DNA of 35,088 nucleotides from DATJLQ01 sp035509415 (lineage in GTDB: Bacteria > Pseudomonadota > Alphaproteobacteria > JACZXZ01), in NCBI GenBank assembly GCA_035509415.1, contig DATJLQ010000068.1:1-35088 (forward strand). Direction: 5' to 3'. The position numbers and the translations under genes were made by a program. Under the pieces are notes generated by a model, which did not search any database, was not told the origin of the DNA, and was given only the letters and a program-made list of their open reading frames with translations. Shown one piece after another: positions 6,711-13,435 of this stretch (positions are counted from its first letter, which is position 1; each line of letters opens with the position of its first letter).

Positions 6711-6738
6711 GGCGCAATCCCGTCGGCGCAATCCCGTC
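6711..6738 (+). repeat. Two direct copies of a 14-bp unit
   Basis: GGCGCAATCCCGTC occurs twice in immediate succession, followed by GGCGCC. It lies in the 163-bp gap between the FadR-type gene and hyi; nothing else was recognised there. Confidence 0.6.
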
Positions 6739-6798
6739 GGCGCCGGCCTGACGCCAACTGCCACCCCATCCGAGCCGAGACCCGAGGATCGTCCGCCC

Positions 6799-7584
6799 AT
6801 GCCCAAGCTCGCCGCGAACCTCACCACCATGTTCAACGAGGTGCCGTTCCTCGACCGCTTCGAGGCCGCGGCGCGCGCGGGATTCAAGGCGGTCGAGTTC
6901 CTGTTCCCCTACGCCCATTCGAAGGGCGAGGTGGCGGGGCGGCTCGAGCGCTTCGGCTTGAAGCAGGTGATGTTCAATTTTCCGCCCGGGAACTGGGACG
7001 CGGGCGAGCGCGGGCTCGCGATCCTGCCCGACCGGGTCGAGGAGTTCCGCGTGGCGGTCGTGAAGGGAATCGACTATGCCGAGGCGCTCGGCTGCAAGAT
7101 GGTCCACGCCATGGCGGGGGTGGCGCCCTCGGGCGTGCATCCGGCGCGGCTCCGCGAGACCTACGTCGCGAATCTCAAATTCGCCGCCGCCAAGGCCGCC
7201 GAGCGCGGGCTCACGCTGCTCATCGAGCCGTGCAACACGCGCGACATTCCGGGCTACTATCTCTGCACCTCGACCCAGGCGCTCGCGGTGATCGGCGCGG
7301 TCGCGGCCCCCAATCTCAGGCTTCAATACGACATCTACCACGCCCAGGTGATGGAGGGCGATCTCAGCCACCGCATTGAGCGGCTGTTGCCGACCATCGG
7401 CCATATCCAGATCTCGGATCTCCCGGGCCGGCACGAGCCGGGCACCGGCGAGATCAACTACGATTATCTCCTCGGCCATCTCGACCGGCTCGGCTATCGC
7501 GGCTGGGTCGGCTGCGAGTACCGGCCGGCGAACGGCACCGTGGAAGGGCTCGGCTGGGCCAAGCCCTATCTCGGCGCCCACTGA
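6799..7584 (+). CDS. hyi: Hydroxypyruvate isomerase
   Basis: A 261-residue TIM-barrel sugar isomerase/epimerase. It follows the Hyi/OtnI pattern: PKLAANLTTMFNEVPFLDRFEAAARAGFKAVEFLFPY at the start, FNFPPGNWDAGERGLA, and the two glutamates expected to hold the metal and do proton transfer in LLIEPCN (~143) and GCEYRP (~240). Hyi interconverts hydroxypyruvate and tartronate semialdehyde. The next gene is the reductase that uses tartronate semialdehyde, and glycerate kinase and pyruvate kinase follow, so Hyi is preferred over OtnI (2-oxo-tetronate isomerase). The ATG at 6799 gives the normal family length; the open frame upstream overlaps the regulator and is discarded. Confidence 0.9.
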   Translation: MPKLAANLTTMFNEVPFLDRFEAAARAGFKAVEFLFPYAHSKGEVAGRLERFGLKQVMFNFPPGNWDAGERGLAILPDRVEEFRVAVVKGIDYAEALGCKMVHAMAGVAPSGVHPARLRETYVANLKFAAAKAAERGLTLLIEPCNTRDIPGYYLCTSTQALAVIGAVAAPNLRLQYDIYHAQVMEGDLSHRIERLLPTIGHIQISDLPGRHEPGTGEINYDYLLGHLDRLGYRGWVGCEYRPANGTVEGLGWAKPYLGAH

Positions 7585-7639
7585 GCGGCCGGGCGGCGCG
7601 GGGCGCGGGCCTGAGACGAACGAGCGAAGGGAGGCGAGC

Positions 7640-8536
7640 ATGACCGACATCGGATTCATCGGCACCGGCATCATGGGACGGCCCATGGCGGGCCATCTCC
7701 AGAAGGCGGGGCACAAATTGGCGTTGCTCAAGCACAAGAGCCCGCTTGCGCCCGAGCTGGTCGCCGGCGGTGCCGTCGCCTGCGCGTCCGCCAAGGAGGT
7801 CGCCGAGCGCTCGGAGATCGTGATCGTCATGGTGCCCGACACGCCCGACGTGGAGCGCGTGCTGTTCGGCGCGGGCGGCGCCGCCGAGGGGCTCGCGAAG
7901 GGAAAGCTCGTGATCGACATGAGCTCGATCTCGCCCACCGCGACGGTCGAGTTCGCGAAGCGCGTCAACGCCAAGGGAGCCGACTATCTCGACGCACCCG
8001 TCTCGGGCGGCGAGGTGGGGGCGAAGAACGCGGCCCTCACCATCATGGTGGGCGGGCCCGAAAAGGCGTTCGAGCGCGCGAAGCCGCTCTTCGAGCTCAT
8101 GGGCAAGAACATCACCCTCGTCGGCACCTCGAACGGCGCGGGCCAGACCTGCAAGGTCGCGAACCAGATCGTGGTGGCGCTCACCATCGAGGCGGTGGCC
8201 GAGGCGCTTCTGTTCGCGTCCAAGGCGGGCGCCGACCCGGCCAAGGTGCGCCAGGCGTTGCTCGGCGGCTTCGCGGCGTCGCGCATCCTCGAGGTGCACG
8301 GCCAACGCATGATCGAGCGCAGCTTCAATCCCGGCTTCCGCATCGAGCTGCACCAGAAGGATTTGAACCTCGCCCTCCAGTCGGCGCGCCAGCTCGGGGT
8401 CGCGTTGCCCAATACCGCGACCGCGCAGGAGCTGTTCAACGCCTGCGGCGCCATGGGCGGGAAGGCGTGGGACCATTCGGCCATGGTGCGCGCCCTCGAG
8501 GCGCTCGCGGCGCACGAGGTCGCGAAGAAGGCGTGA
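7640..8536 (+). CDS. glxR: 2-hydroxy-3-oxopropionate (tartronate semialdehyde) reductase
   Basis: A 298-residue beta-hydroxyacid dehydrogenase. The N-terminus has the Rossmann motif IGFIGTGIMGRPMAGHL, the substrate motif DAPVSGGEVGAKNAALTIMVGG lies at ~115-136, and the catalytic lysine is in GAGQTCKVANQIVV (~170). The reaction is NAD(P)H-dependent reduction of tartronate semialdehyde to D-glycerate. A GGGAGG Shine-Dalgarno precedes the ATG by about 6 nt. It starts 55 nt after hyi and is followed, past a repeat-filled gap, by glycerate kinase. Confidence 0.93.
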   Translation: MTDIGFIGTGIMGRPMAGHLQKAGHKLALLKHKSPLAPELVAGGAVACASAKEVAERSEIVIVMVPDTPDVERVLFGAGGAAEGLAKGKLVIDMSSISPTATVEFAKRVNAKGADYLDAPVSGGEVGAKNAALTIMVGGPEKAFERAKPLFELMGKNITLVGTSNGAGQTCKVANQIVVALTIEAVAEALLFASKAGADPAKVRQALLGGFAASRILEVHGQRMIERSFNPGFRIELHQKDLNLALQSARQLGVALPNTATAQELFNACGAMGGKAWDHSAMVRALEALAAHEVAKKA

Positions 8537-8558
8537 GCGAACGAGCGCATGACCGCGT

Positions 8559-8746
8559 CCCCTCACCCTCCCATCGCTTCGCGACGGGCCCCTCCCTCTC
8601 CCGATTTCGGGAGAGGGTGAAGGTGGTCGCGCCCTTGCCCCTCTCCCGCACGGGGAGAGGATCAGATCAAGAGCGCATCACCCCCTCGCCCCTCGTGGGA
8701 GAGGGGGCGGCCCGTAGGGCCGGGGGTGAGGGGGGAATGCCCCGCC
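8559..8746. repeat. Dispersed palindromic repeats, family A-like cluster
   Basis: The 220-bp gap between glxR and ttuD is filled by short palindromes: CCCTCTCCCGATTTCGGGAGAGGG, CCCCTCTCCCGCACGGGGAGAG (each split by a short loop) and CCCCTCGCCCCTC...GAGAGGGGGCGG. They could fold as hairpins in a hyi-glxR-ttuD transcript. No gene is seen. Confidence 0.7.
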
Positions 8747-8756
8747 GCTCGACGTC

Positions 8757-10076
8757 ATGAGCGCTGGCGACAAAGACCCGCGCGCGACGCTACGCGCCCT
8801 GTTCGACGAAGCGGTCGCCGCGGCGCTGCCCGAGCGGTGTTTGCCGCCTTATCTCCCGCAGCCGCCCGAGGGCCGCACCATCGTCGTGGGCGCCGGCAAG
8901 GCGGCGTCCGCGATGGCGCGCGCGGTCGAGGCCCATTGGCCCGAAACGGCGCCCCTCGAGGGGCTGGTCGCGACGCGCCACGGACAGCGCTTGCCGACGC
9001 GGCGCATCGAGATCGTCGAATCCTCGCACCCGGTGCCGGACCGGGCGAGCGAGGACGCGGCGCGACGCATGCTCGCGCGCGTCCAGGGCCTCGCACCCGA
9101 CGATCTCGTGCTGTGCCTCGTCTCGGGCGGCGCCTCGGCGCTCCTCGCCCTCCCGGCCCCGGGCCTGACGCTCGCCGACAAGCAGCAGGTCAACAAGGCG
9201 CTCCTCGCCTCGGGCGCCTCGATCCACGAAATGAATTGCGTGAGGAAGCATCTCTCGGCGATCAAGGGCGGGCGCCTTGCCGCCGCGTCGGTGCCGGCGG
9301 CGATGCTCACCCTCGCGATTTCCGACGTGCCCGGCGACGATCCGAGCGTGATCGGCTCGGGCCCCACCGTCGCCGACCCGACGCGCTTCGCCGACGCGCG
9401 CGCGATCCTGGCCAAATACCGCATAGCGCCCGCGCCCGCGGTCGCGCATTGTCTCGCGCAAGGTCCCGAGGCCGAGACGCCCAAGCCCGGCGACCCGCGC
9501 CTCTCTCGCGCGCGCTACGCGCTCATCGCCACACCCATGAAATCGCTCGAGGCGGCGGCAACGCGCGCACGCGCGCTCGGCCTCGAGCCGCGTATCCTGG
9601 GCGACGCGATCGAGGGCGAGGCGCGCGCGGTCGCGCTCGAGATGGCGCACATCGCGCGCGACGTCGCGCGAGAAATCGAAAAGTCCGCGCGCGCGGCGCC
9701 CATCGTGCTGCTCTCGGGCGGCGAGGCGACGGTCACCGTGCGCGGCAAGGGGAAAGGCGGGCGCAACAGCGAGTTTCTCTTGGCGCTCGCGCTCGCACTC
9801 GAGGGCGAGCCGCGCATCGCCGCCCTTGCCTGCGGCACCGACGGCATCGACGGCACCGAGGAGAATGCGGGCGCCATCGTGCTGCCCGACACCTTGGCGC
9901 GCGCCAATCGTCTCGGCCTCGACCCGCGCGCGTTGCTCGCCGACAACGACGCCTATAGCTTTTTCCAAGCGCTCGGCGACCTGGTCGTCACCGGACCGAC
10001 ACAAACCAACGTCGACGATTTCCGCGCCCTCCTGGTCGATCCGAAGCTGATCGACGGCGCGCGGTCGAGCGGCTAA
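8757..10076 (+). CDS. ttuD: Glycerate 2-kinase (TtuD/MOFRL family)
   Basis: A 439-residue protein of the DUF4147 plus MOFRL family. The N-terminal domain shows IVVGAGKAASAMARAVE (~42-58), SSHPVPD, and LCLVSGGASALLALP (~117-131). The MOFRL domain (~310-420) has VLLSGGEATVTVRGKGKGGRNSEFLLALALAL and CGTDGIDGTEENAGA. The family phosphorylates D-glycerate to 2-phosphoglycerate; the Agrobacterium vitis homologue in tartrate utilisation was first called a hydroxypyruvate reductase. Its stop is 9 nt before the pyruvate kinase ATG, so the two are very likely co-transcribed. Confidence 0.93.
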   Translation: MSAGDKDPRATLRALFDEAVAAALPERCLPPYLPQPPEGRTIVVGAGKAASAMARAVEAHWPETAPLEGLVATRHGQRLPTRRIEIVESSHPVPDRASEDAARRMLARVQGLAPDDLVLCLVSGGASALLALPAPGLTLADKQQVNKALLASGASIHEMNCVRKHLSAIKGGRLAAASVPAAMLTLAISDVPGDDPSVIGSGPTVADPTRFADARAILAKYRIAPAPAVAHCLAQGPEAETPKPGDPRLSRARYALIATPMKSLEAAATRARALGLEPRILGDAIEGEARAVALEMAHIARDVAREIEKSARAAPIVLLSGGEATVTVRGKGKGGRNSEFLLALALALEGEPRIAALACGTDGIDGTEENAGAIVLPDTLARANRLGLDPRALLADNDAYSFFQALGDLVVTGPTQTNVDDFRALLVDPKLIDGARSSG

Positions 10077-10085
10077 GCTCCGCCC

Positions 10086-11504
10086 ATGCGCCGTCAACGC
10101 AAGGCCAAGATCGTCGCGACCCTCGGCCCCTCGACCTCGAGCGAGGCGCGTATCCGCGCGCTGTTCGAGGCGGGGGTCGACGTGTTCCGCCTCAACTTCA
10201 GCCACGGCACGCAGGCCGACCACGCGGCGCGCCTGGAGACGATCCGCGAGCTCGAGCGCGCGACCGGGCGCCCCATCGGCGTGCTCATGGATCTCCAGGG
10301 GCCGAAGCTGCGCGTGGGCGCGCTCAAGGGTGGCGCCGTGAAGCTCGTCGAGGGGGCCAGGTTCCGCCTCGACCTCGATAAGACGCCCGGCGATCAAACG
10401 CGCGCACCCCTGCCCCATCCGGAGATTTTCGCGGCCCTCGAGCCGGGGGCGACGCTCCTGCTCGACGACGGCAAGCTGCGCCTCGCGGTCGAGAGCTGCG
10501 GGCCGGACTTCGCCCAATGCCGCGTCGAGGTCGGCGGCGAGCTCAAGGACCGGAAGGGCGTCAACGTGCCGGGCACGGTGCTGCCCATCTCGTCGCTCAC
10601 CGAGAAGGACCGCGCCGATCTCCAGTTCGGGCTCGACCACGGCGTCGACTGGGTCGGCCTGAGCTTCGTCCAGCGCCCCGAGGACATCGCCGAGGCCCGG
10701 AAGCTGATTGCGGGCCGCGCGGGCGTCATGGCGAAGCTCGAGAAGCCGGCCGCGATCGACCGGCTCGAGGAGATCGTCGATCTGGTCGACGCGGTCATGG
10801 TCGCGCGCGGCGATCTCGGCGTCGAGATGCCGCCCGAGGACGTGCCCCCGCTTCAGCGCCGCATCGTGCGCGCCTGCCGCCTCACGGGGAAGCCCGTGAT
10901 CATCGCGACCCAGATGCTCGAATCGATGATCTCGGCGCCCACGCCCACGCGCGCCGAGGCGTCGGACGTCGCGACCGCGGTCTACGAGGGGGCCGACGCG
11001 GTGATGCTCTCGGCCGAGACCGCGGCGGGCGCCTATCCGGTCGAGGCGGTCGAGATGATGGAGCGCATCGTGCACCGGGTCGAGCGCGATCCGGTCTATC
11101 GGCGCATCATGGACGTCGAGCACCCGGACCCCGAGGCGACACCCGCCGACGCGATCACCGCCGCCGCGCGCCAGGTGGCGGCGACGGTCTCGGCCGCCGC
11201 GATCGTCACCTACACGACCTCGGGCTCGACCACGCTACGCGCCGCGCGCGAGCGGCCCGCCTCGCCCATCCTGTGCCTGACGCCCAATCTCCAGACCGCG
11301 CGGCGCCTGGTGCTCGTCTGGGGCGTGCACTGCGTCCACACCGAGGACGTGAAGAACGCGGCCGAGATGGTCGAGCGCGCGGGCGTGATGGCGCTCAAGG
11401 AAGGCATCGCGAAGCCGGGCGAGCGCATCGTGATCACCGCGGGCATGCCCTTCGGCACGCCGGGTGCGACCAACCTCCTGCGGATTTCCTGGGTGACCGA
11501 GTAG
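10086..11504 (+). CDS. pyk: Pyruvate kinase
   Basis: A 472-residue, complete pyruvate kinase. Recognisable blocks are KIVATLGPSTSS at the start, VFRLNFSHG (~36-44), LMDLQGPKLRVG (~67-78, just before the B domain), MAKLEKPAAIDRLEEI (active-site lysine region, ~215-230), MVARGDLGVEMPPEDVP, ATQMLESMISAPTPTRAEASDVA and VMLSAETAAGAYPVEAV. It converts phosphoenolpyruvate and ADP to pyruvate and ATP. Nine bases separate it from ttuD, so here it serves as the last step of a glyoxylate/tartrate-to-pyruvate route as in the ttu cluster of Agrobacterium, and may be a second isozyme in this genome. Confidence 0.95.
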   Translation: MRRQRKAKIVATLGPSTSSEARIRALFEAGVDVFRLNFSHGTQADHAARLETIRELERATGRPIGVLMDLQGPKLRVGALKGGAVKLVEGARFRLDLDKTPGDQTRAPLPHPEIFAALEPGATLLLDDGKLRLAVESCGPDFAQCRVEVGGELKDRKGVNVPGTVLPISSLTEKDRADLQFGLDHGVDWVGLSFVQRPEDIAEARKLIAGRAGVMAKLEKPAAIDRLEEIVDLVDAVMVARGDLGVEMPPEDVPPLQRRIVRACRLTGKPVIIATQMLESMISAPTPTRAEASDVATAVYEGADAVMLSAETAAGAYPVEAVEMMERIVHRVERDPVYRRIMDVEHPDPEATPADAITAAARQVAATVSAAAIVTYTTSGSTTLRAARERPASPILCLTPNLQTARRLVLVWGVHCVHTEDVKNAAEMVERAGVMALKEGIAKPGERIVITAGMPFGTPGATNLLRISWVTE

Positions 11505-11636
11505 GCGCTCGGCCGAACCCTCGTCTTTCGAGACGCGGCCCCGTGGCGCTGCGCGCCGCGTCCTTACAAACCGAAGCGCCCGCCGACGTTGCGGGCCGCT
11601 CCTCAAGATGAGGGTTCGGCGTAATTGACGGGTTCG

Positions 11637-11814
11637 CCTCATCCTGAGGGCGCCCACAGGGCGCGTCTCGAAGGATGAGGGTTCGGCCTGATTGACGGGC
11701 TCGCCTCATCCTGACGGCGCCCATAGGGCGCGTCTCGAAGGATGAGGGTTCGGTCCGATTGACGGGTTCGCCTCATCCTGAGGGCGCCCATCGGGCGCGT
11801 CTCGAAGGATGAGG
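11637..11814. repeat. Tandem array of 67-bp units built on repeat family B
   Basis: Units start at 11637, 11704 and 11771, exactly 67 bp apart. Each has CCTCATCCTGA(G/C)GGCGCCCA, a short variable centre, GGGCGCGTCTCGAAGGATGAGG and a linker ending TTGACGGG(T/C)TCG; the third lacks the linker. A partial unit (GATGAGGGTTCGGC...) precedes at about 11601-11636. Each unit can form a hairpin. The array fills most of the 496-bp gap between pyk and the metE-like gene. Confidence 0.9.
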
Positions 11815-12000
11815 CAAACCGGACCCGCTGCCTGGCGCCCCTCGTCCCACCGTGGGACGGCGCGCCGTGGGATTGGGCGCGAGCGCGGCCCTTGCGCGCG
11901 CGGGCGGGTATCACGCTATAAAGGGTGGCGTGCTATGAAGAGTGCCGGGCTATGAATATGGCGAGGCCGCGCTCAAGACGGCCCGCTTGAGGAGGGGAGA
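11815..12000. other. Upstream region of the metE-like gene
   Basis: After the repeat array, a TATAAA at 11917-11922 could be a -10 box; TTGCGC 19 nt upstream is a poor -35. GCTATGAA occurs twice (about 11932 and 11950). A very strong Shine-Dalgarno (GAGGAGGGGAG) immediately precedes the ATG at 12001. No riboswitch motif was recognised in this leader. Confidence 0.35.
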
Positions 12001-13023
12001 ATGCTCGAGACCGCGATCGCCGGAAGCCTGCCGAAGCCCCATTGGCTCGCCGAGACCGAGAAACTGTGGCCGCAATGGCGCTGGCAAGGAGCAGAGCTCG
12101 AGCGCGCGAAGCGCGACGCAGCCCTCCTGTGGCTCAAGGAGCAGGAAAGTGCGGGCATCGACATCGTCGGCGACGGCGAGATGTTCCGCCAGCATTTCGT
12201 CCACGGCTTTCTCGAGAAGATCGACGGCATCGATTTCGAGCACAAGCGGCGCATCGGCATCCGCGACAACCGCTACGAGGCGAACTGCCCGGTGGTGGTG
12301 GGACCGGTGAAGCGCCGCGGCCCGGTGCACGGCGCCGAGATGGCGTTCCTCAGGCCCTACACGAGCCACAAGATCAAACTCGCGATCCCCGGGCCCATGA
12401 CCATCGTCGACACGCTCGCCGACGCGCACTACAACGACCGGCCCAAGCTCGCCATGGCGTTCGCGAAGCTCATCAACGAGGAAGCGCGCGAGCTCGAGGC
12501 GCTGGGTCTCGACGTGCTGCAGCTCGACGAGCCCGCCTTCAACGCCTATCCCGACGCGACGGTGGAGTGGGGGGTCGAGACGATGGCGCGCGCGGTCGAG
12601 GGGCTCAAGATCAAGACCGCGGTGCATATCTGCTACGGCTACGGGATCAAGGAGAACATCGAGTGGAAGAAGACCCTCGGCGGCGAATGGCGCCAGTACG
12701 AGCATTTCTTCCCCGCCCTCGCGAAGTCGCCCATCGGCCAGGTCTCGCTCGAATGCGCCAACTCGCACGTGCCGCTTTCGGTGCTGTCGATGCTCGCGGA
12801 GAAGGAAGTGATGGTGGGCGTGATCGACGTGGCGAGCGAGCGGGTCGAGACGCCCGAGGAGGTGCGCGACCTGATCGGCGCCGCGGCCAAATATATGCCG
12901 CTCGAGCGCATCATCCCCTGCACCAATTGCGGCATGGCGCCGCTCAAACGCGAGGTCGCGGTCCAGAAGCTCCACGCGTTGGCCAAGGGGGCGAAGTTGG
13001 CGAGGGGTCAGTCCAAGAAATAG
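12001..13023 (+). CDS. MetE-core methionine synthase-like methyltransferase, no N-terminal domain
   Basis: A 340-residue protein corresponding only to the C-terminal catalytic barrel of cobalamin-independent methionine synthase. The zinc ligands are all present: H209 and C211 (VHICYGYG), E251 (SLECANS) and C310 (CTNCGM), in the order and spacing of MetE. GDGEMFRQ and LQLDEPAF are the usual substrate-loop blocks. Full MetE is about 750 residues; the missing N-terminal half helps bind methyltetrahydrofolate. Short core MetE proteins (MesA-MesD types) are known that take methyl groups from corrinoid proteins or other donors. No MesX/DUF1852-like partner is seen here. The gene stands alone, with a strong Shine-Dalgarno. 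Methyl donor unknown. Confidence 0.85.
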   Translation: MLETAIAGSLPKPHWLAETEKLWPQWRWQGAELERAKRDAALLWLKEQESAGIDIVGDGEMFRQHFVHGFLEKIDGIDFEHKRRIGIRDNRYEANCPVVVGPVKRRGPVHGAEMAFLRPYTSHKIKLAIPGPMTIVDTLADAHYNDRPKLAMAFAKLINEEARELEALGLDVLQLDEPAFNAYPDATVEWGVETMARAVEGLKIKTAVHICYGYGIKENIEWKKTLGGEWRQYEHFFPALAKSPIGQVSLECANSHVPLSVLSMLAEKEVMVGVIDVASERVETPEEVRDLIGAAAKYMPLERIIPCTNCGMAPLKREVAVQKLHALAKGAKLARGQSKK

Positions 13024-13030
13024 CGTTGCC

Positions 13031-13186
13031 CTACGCCGCCTTGCCGGCGCGCGACGGGCGGATCAGCACCTCGGCCGAGATGCCCAGGCGTTTGTGGAGG
13101 CGCCGGATCATCGCGATCGACAGGCCGCGCTTGCGGTCGAGCACCTCCGGCACGCACGTGCGAATGGGCTTGACCTCAGCGCTCAT
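13031..13186 (-). pseudogene. higA: HigA antitoxin remnant with internal deletion
   Basis: An intact 51-codon frame whose first ten residues (MSAEVKPIRT) resemble the usual N-terminus of HigA-type antitoxins and whose remainder (VPEVLDRKRGLSIAMIRRLH...LGISAEVLIRPS) matches their C-terminal helix-turn-helix half. The ~60-70 residues that normally lie between, including the first HTH helices, are missing with the frame kept. Its ATG overlaps the toxin remnant's 3' end by 11 nt, the normal higB-higA coupling. It probably cannot bind operator DNA properly, though a small peptide could still be made. Too short for a routine gene call; the family is assigned from remembered motifs. Confidence 0.7.
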
Positions 13187-13293
13187 ACGTCACCTCCGCC
13201 GCGTCGATCCGGCCGTAGTCCCTGTGGCTGCCGAGCCATTTGATCCAGACGATGCCCTTCTCGAAATCGATCGCCGGCACGAGCCGACGGTGA
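13176..13293 (-). pseudogene. higB: HigB toxin remnant (C-terminal third)
   Basis: The minus strand encodes GHRRLVPAIDFEKGIVW, then IKWLGSHRDYGRIDAAEV and TYER-stop, the C-terminal strands and end of a RelE-superfamily HigB mRNA interferase. A full toxin would be about 95-110 residues; the N-terminal ~60 are gone. Upstream of the break the sequence is a family B repeat (13296-13402), so the truncation coincides with the repeat boundary. The frame continues into a long antisense frame of the neighbouring EF-G-like gene, which is not coding. Confidence 0.7.
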
Positions 13294-13295
13294 CC

Positions 13296-13402
13296 AGTTC
13301 GAAATCGTCCTTCGAGACGCCGCCTTCGGCGGCTCCTCAGGACGAGGAAGATGGTGCCCAAGCCCTCATCCTGAGGGGCGCAGCGTCTCGAAGGATGAGG
13401 GC
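13296..13402. repeat. Dispersed palindromic repeat, family B (two copies)
   Basis: GTCCTTCGAGACGCCGCC...GGCGGCTCCTCAGGACGAGG followed by CCTCATCCTGAGGGGCGCAGCG-TCTCGAAGGATGAGG. It separates the broken toxin remnant from the 3' end of the EF-G-like gene. Confidence 0.8.
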
Positions 13403-13435
13403 GGAAGCGGCAAATTGGCTCGGCACTCGAGACCC

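Noticed and set aside
11637..11814. Possible CRISPR array from regularly spaced 67-bp repeats
   Set aside because: Repeat and linker are both conserved between units, the units are palindromic REP-type sequences found singly elsewhere, and no cas genes are present.
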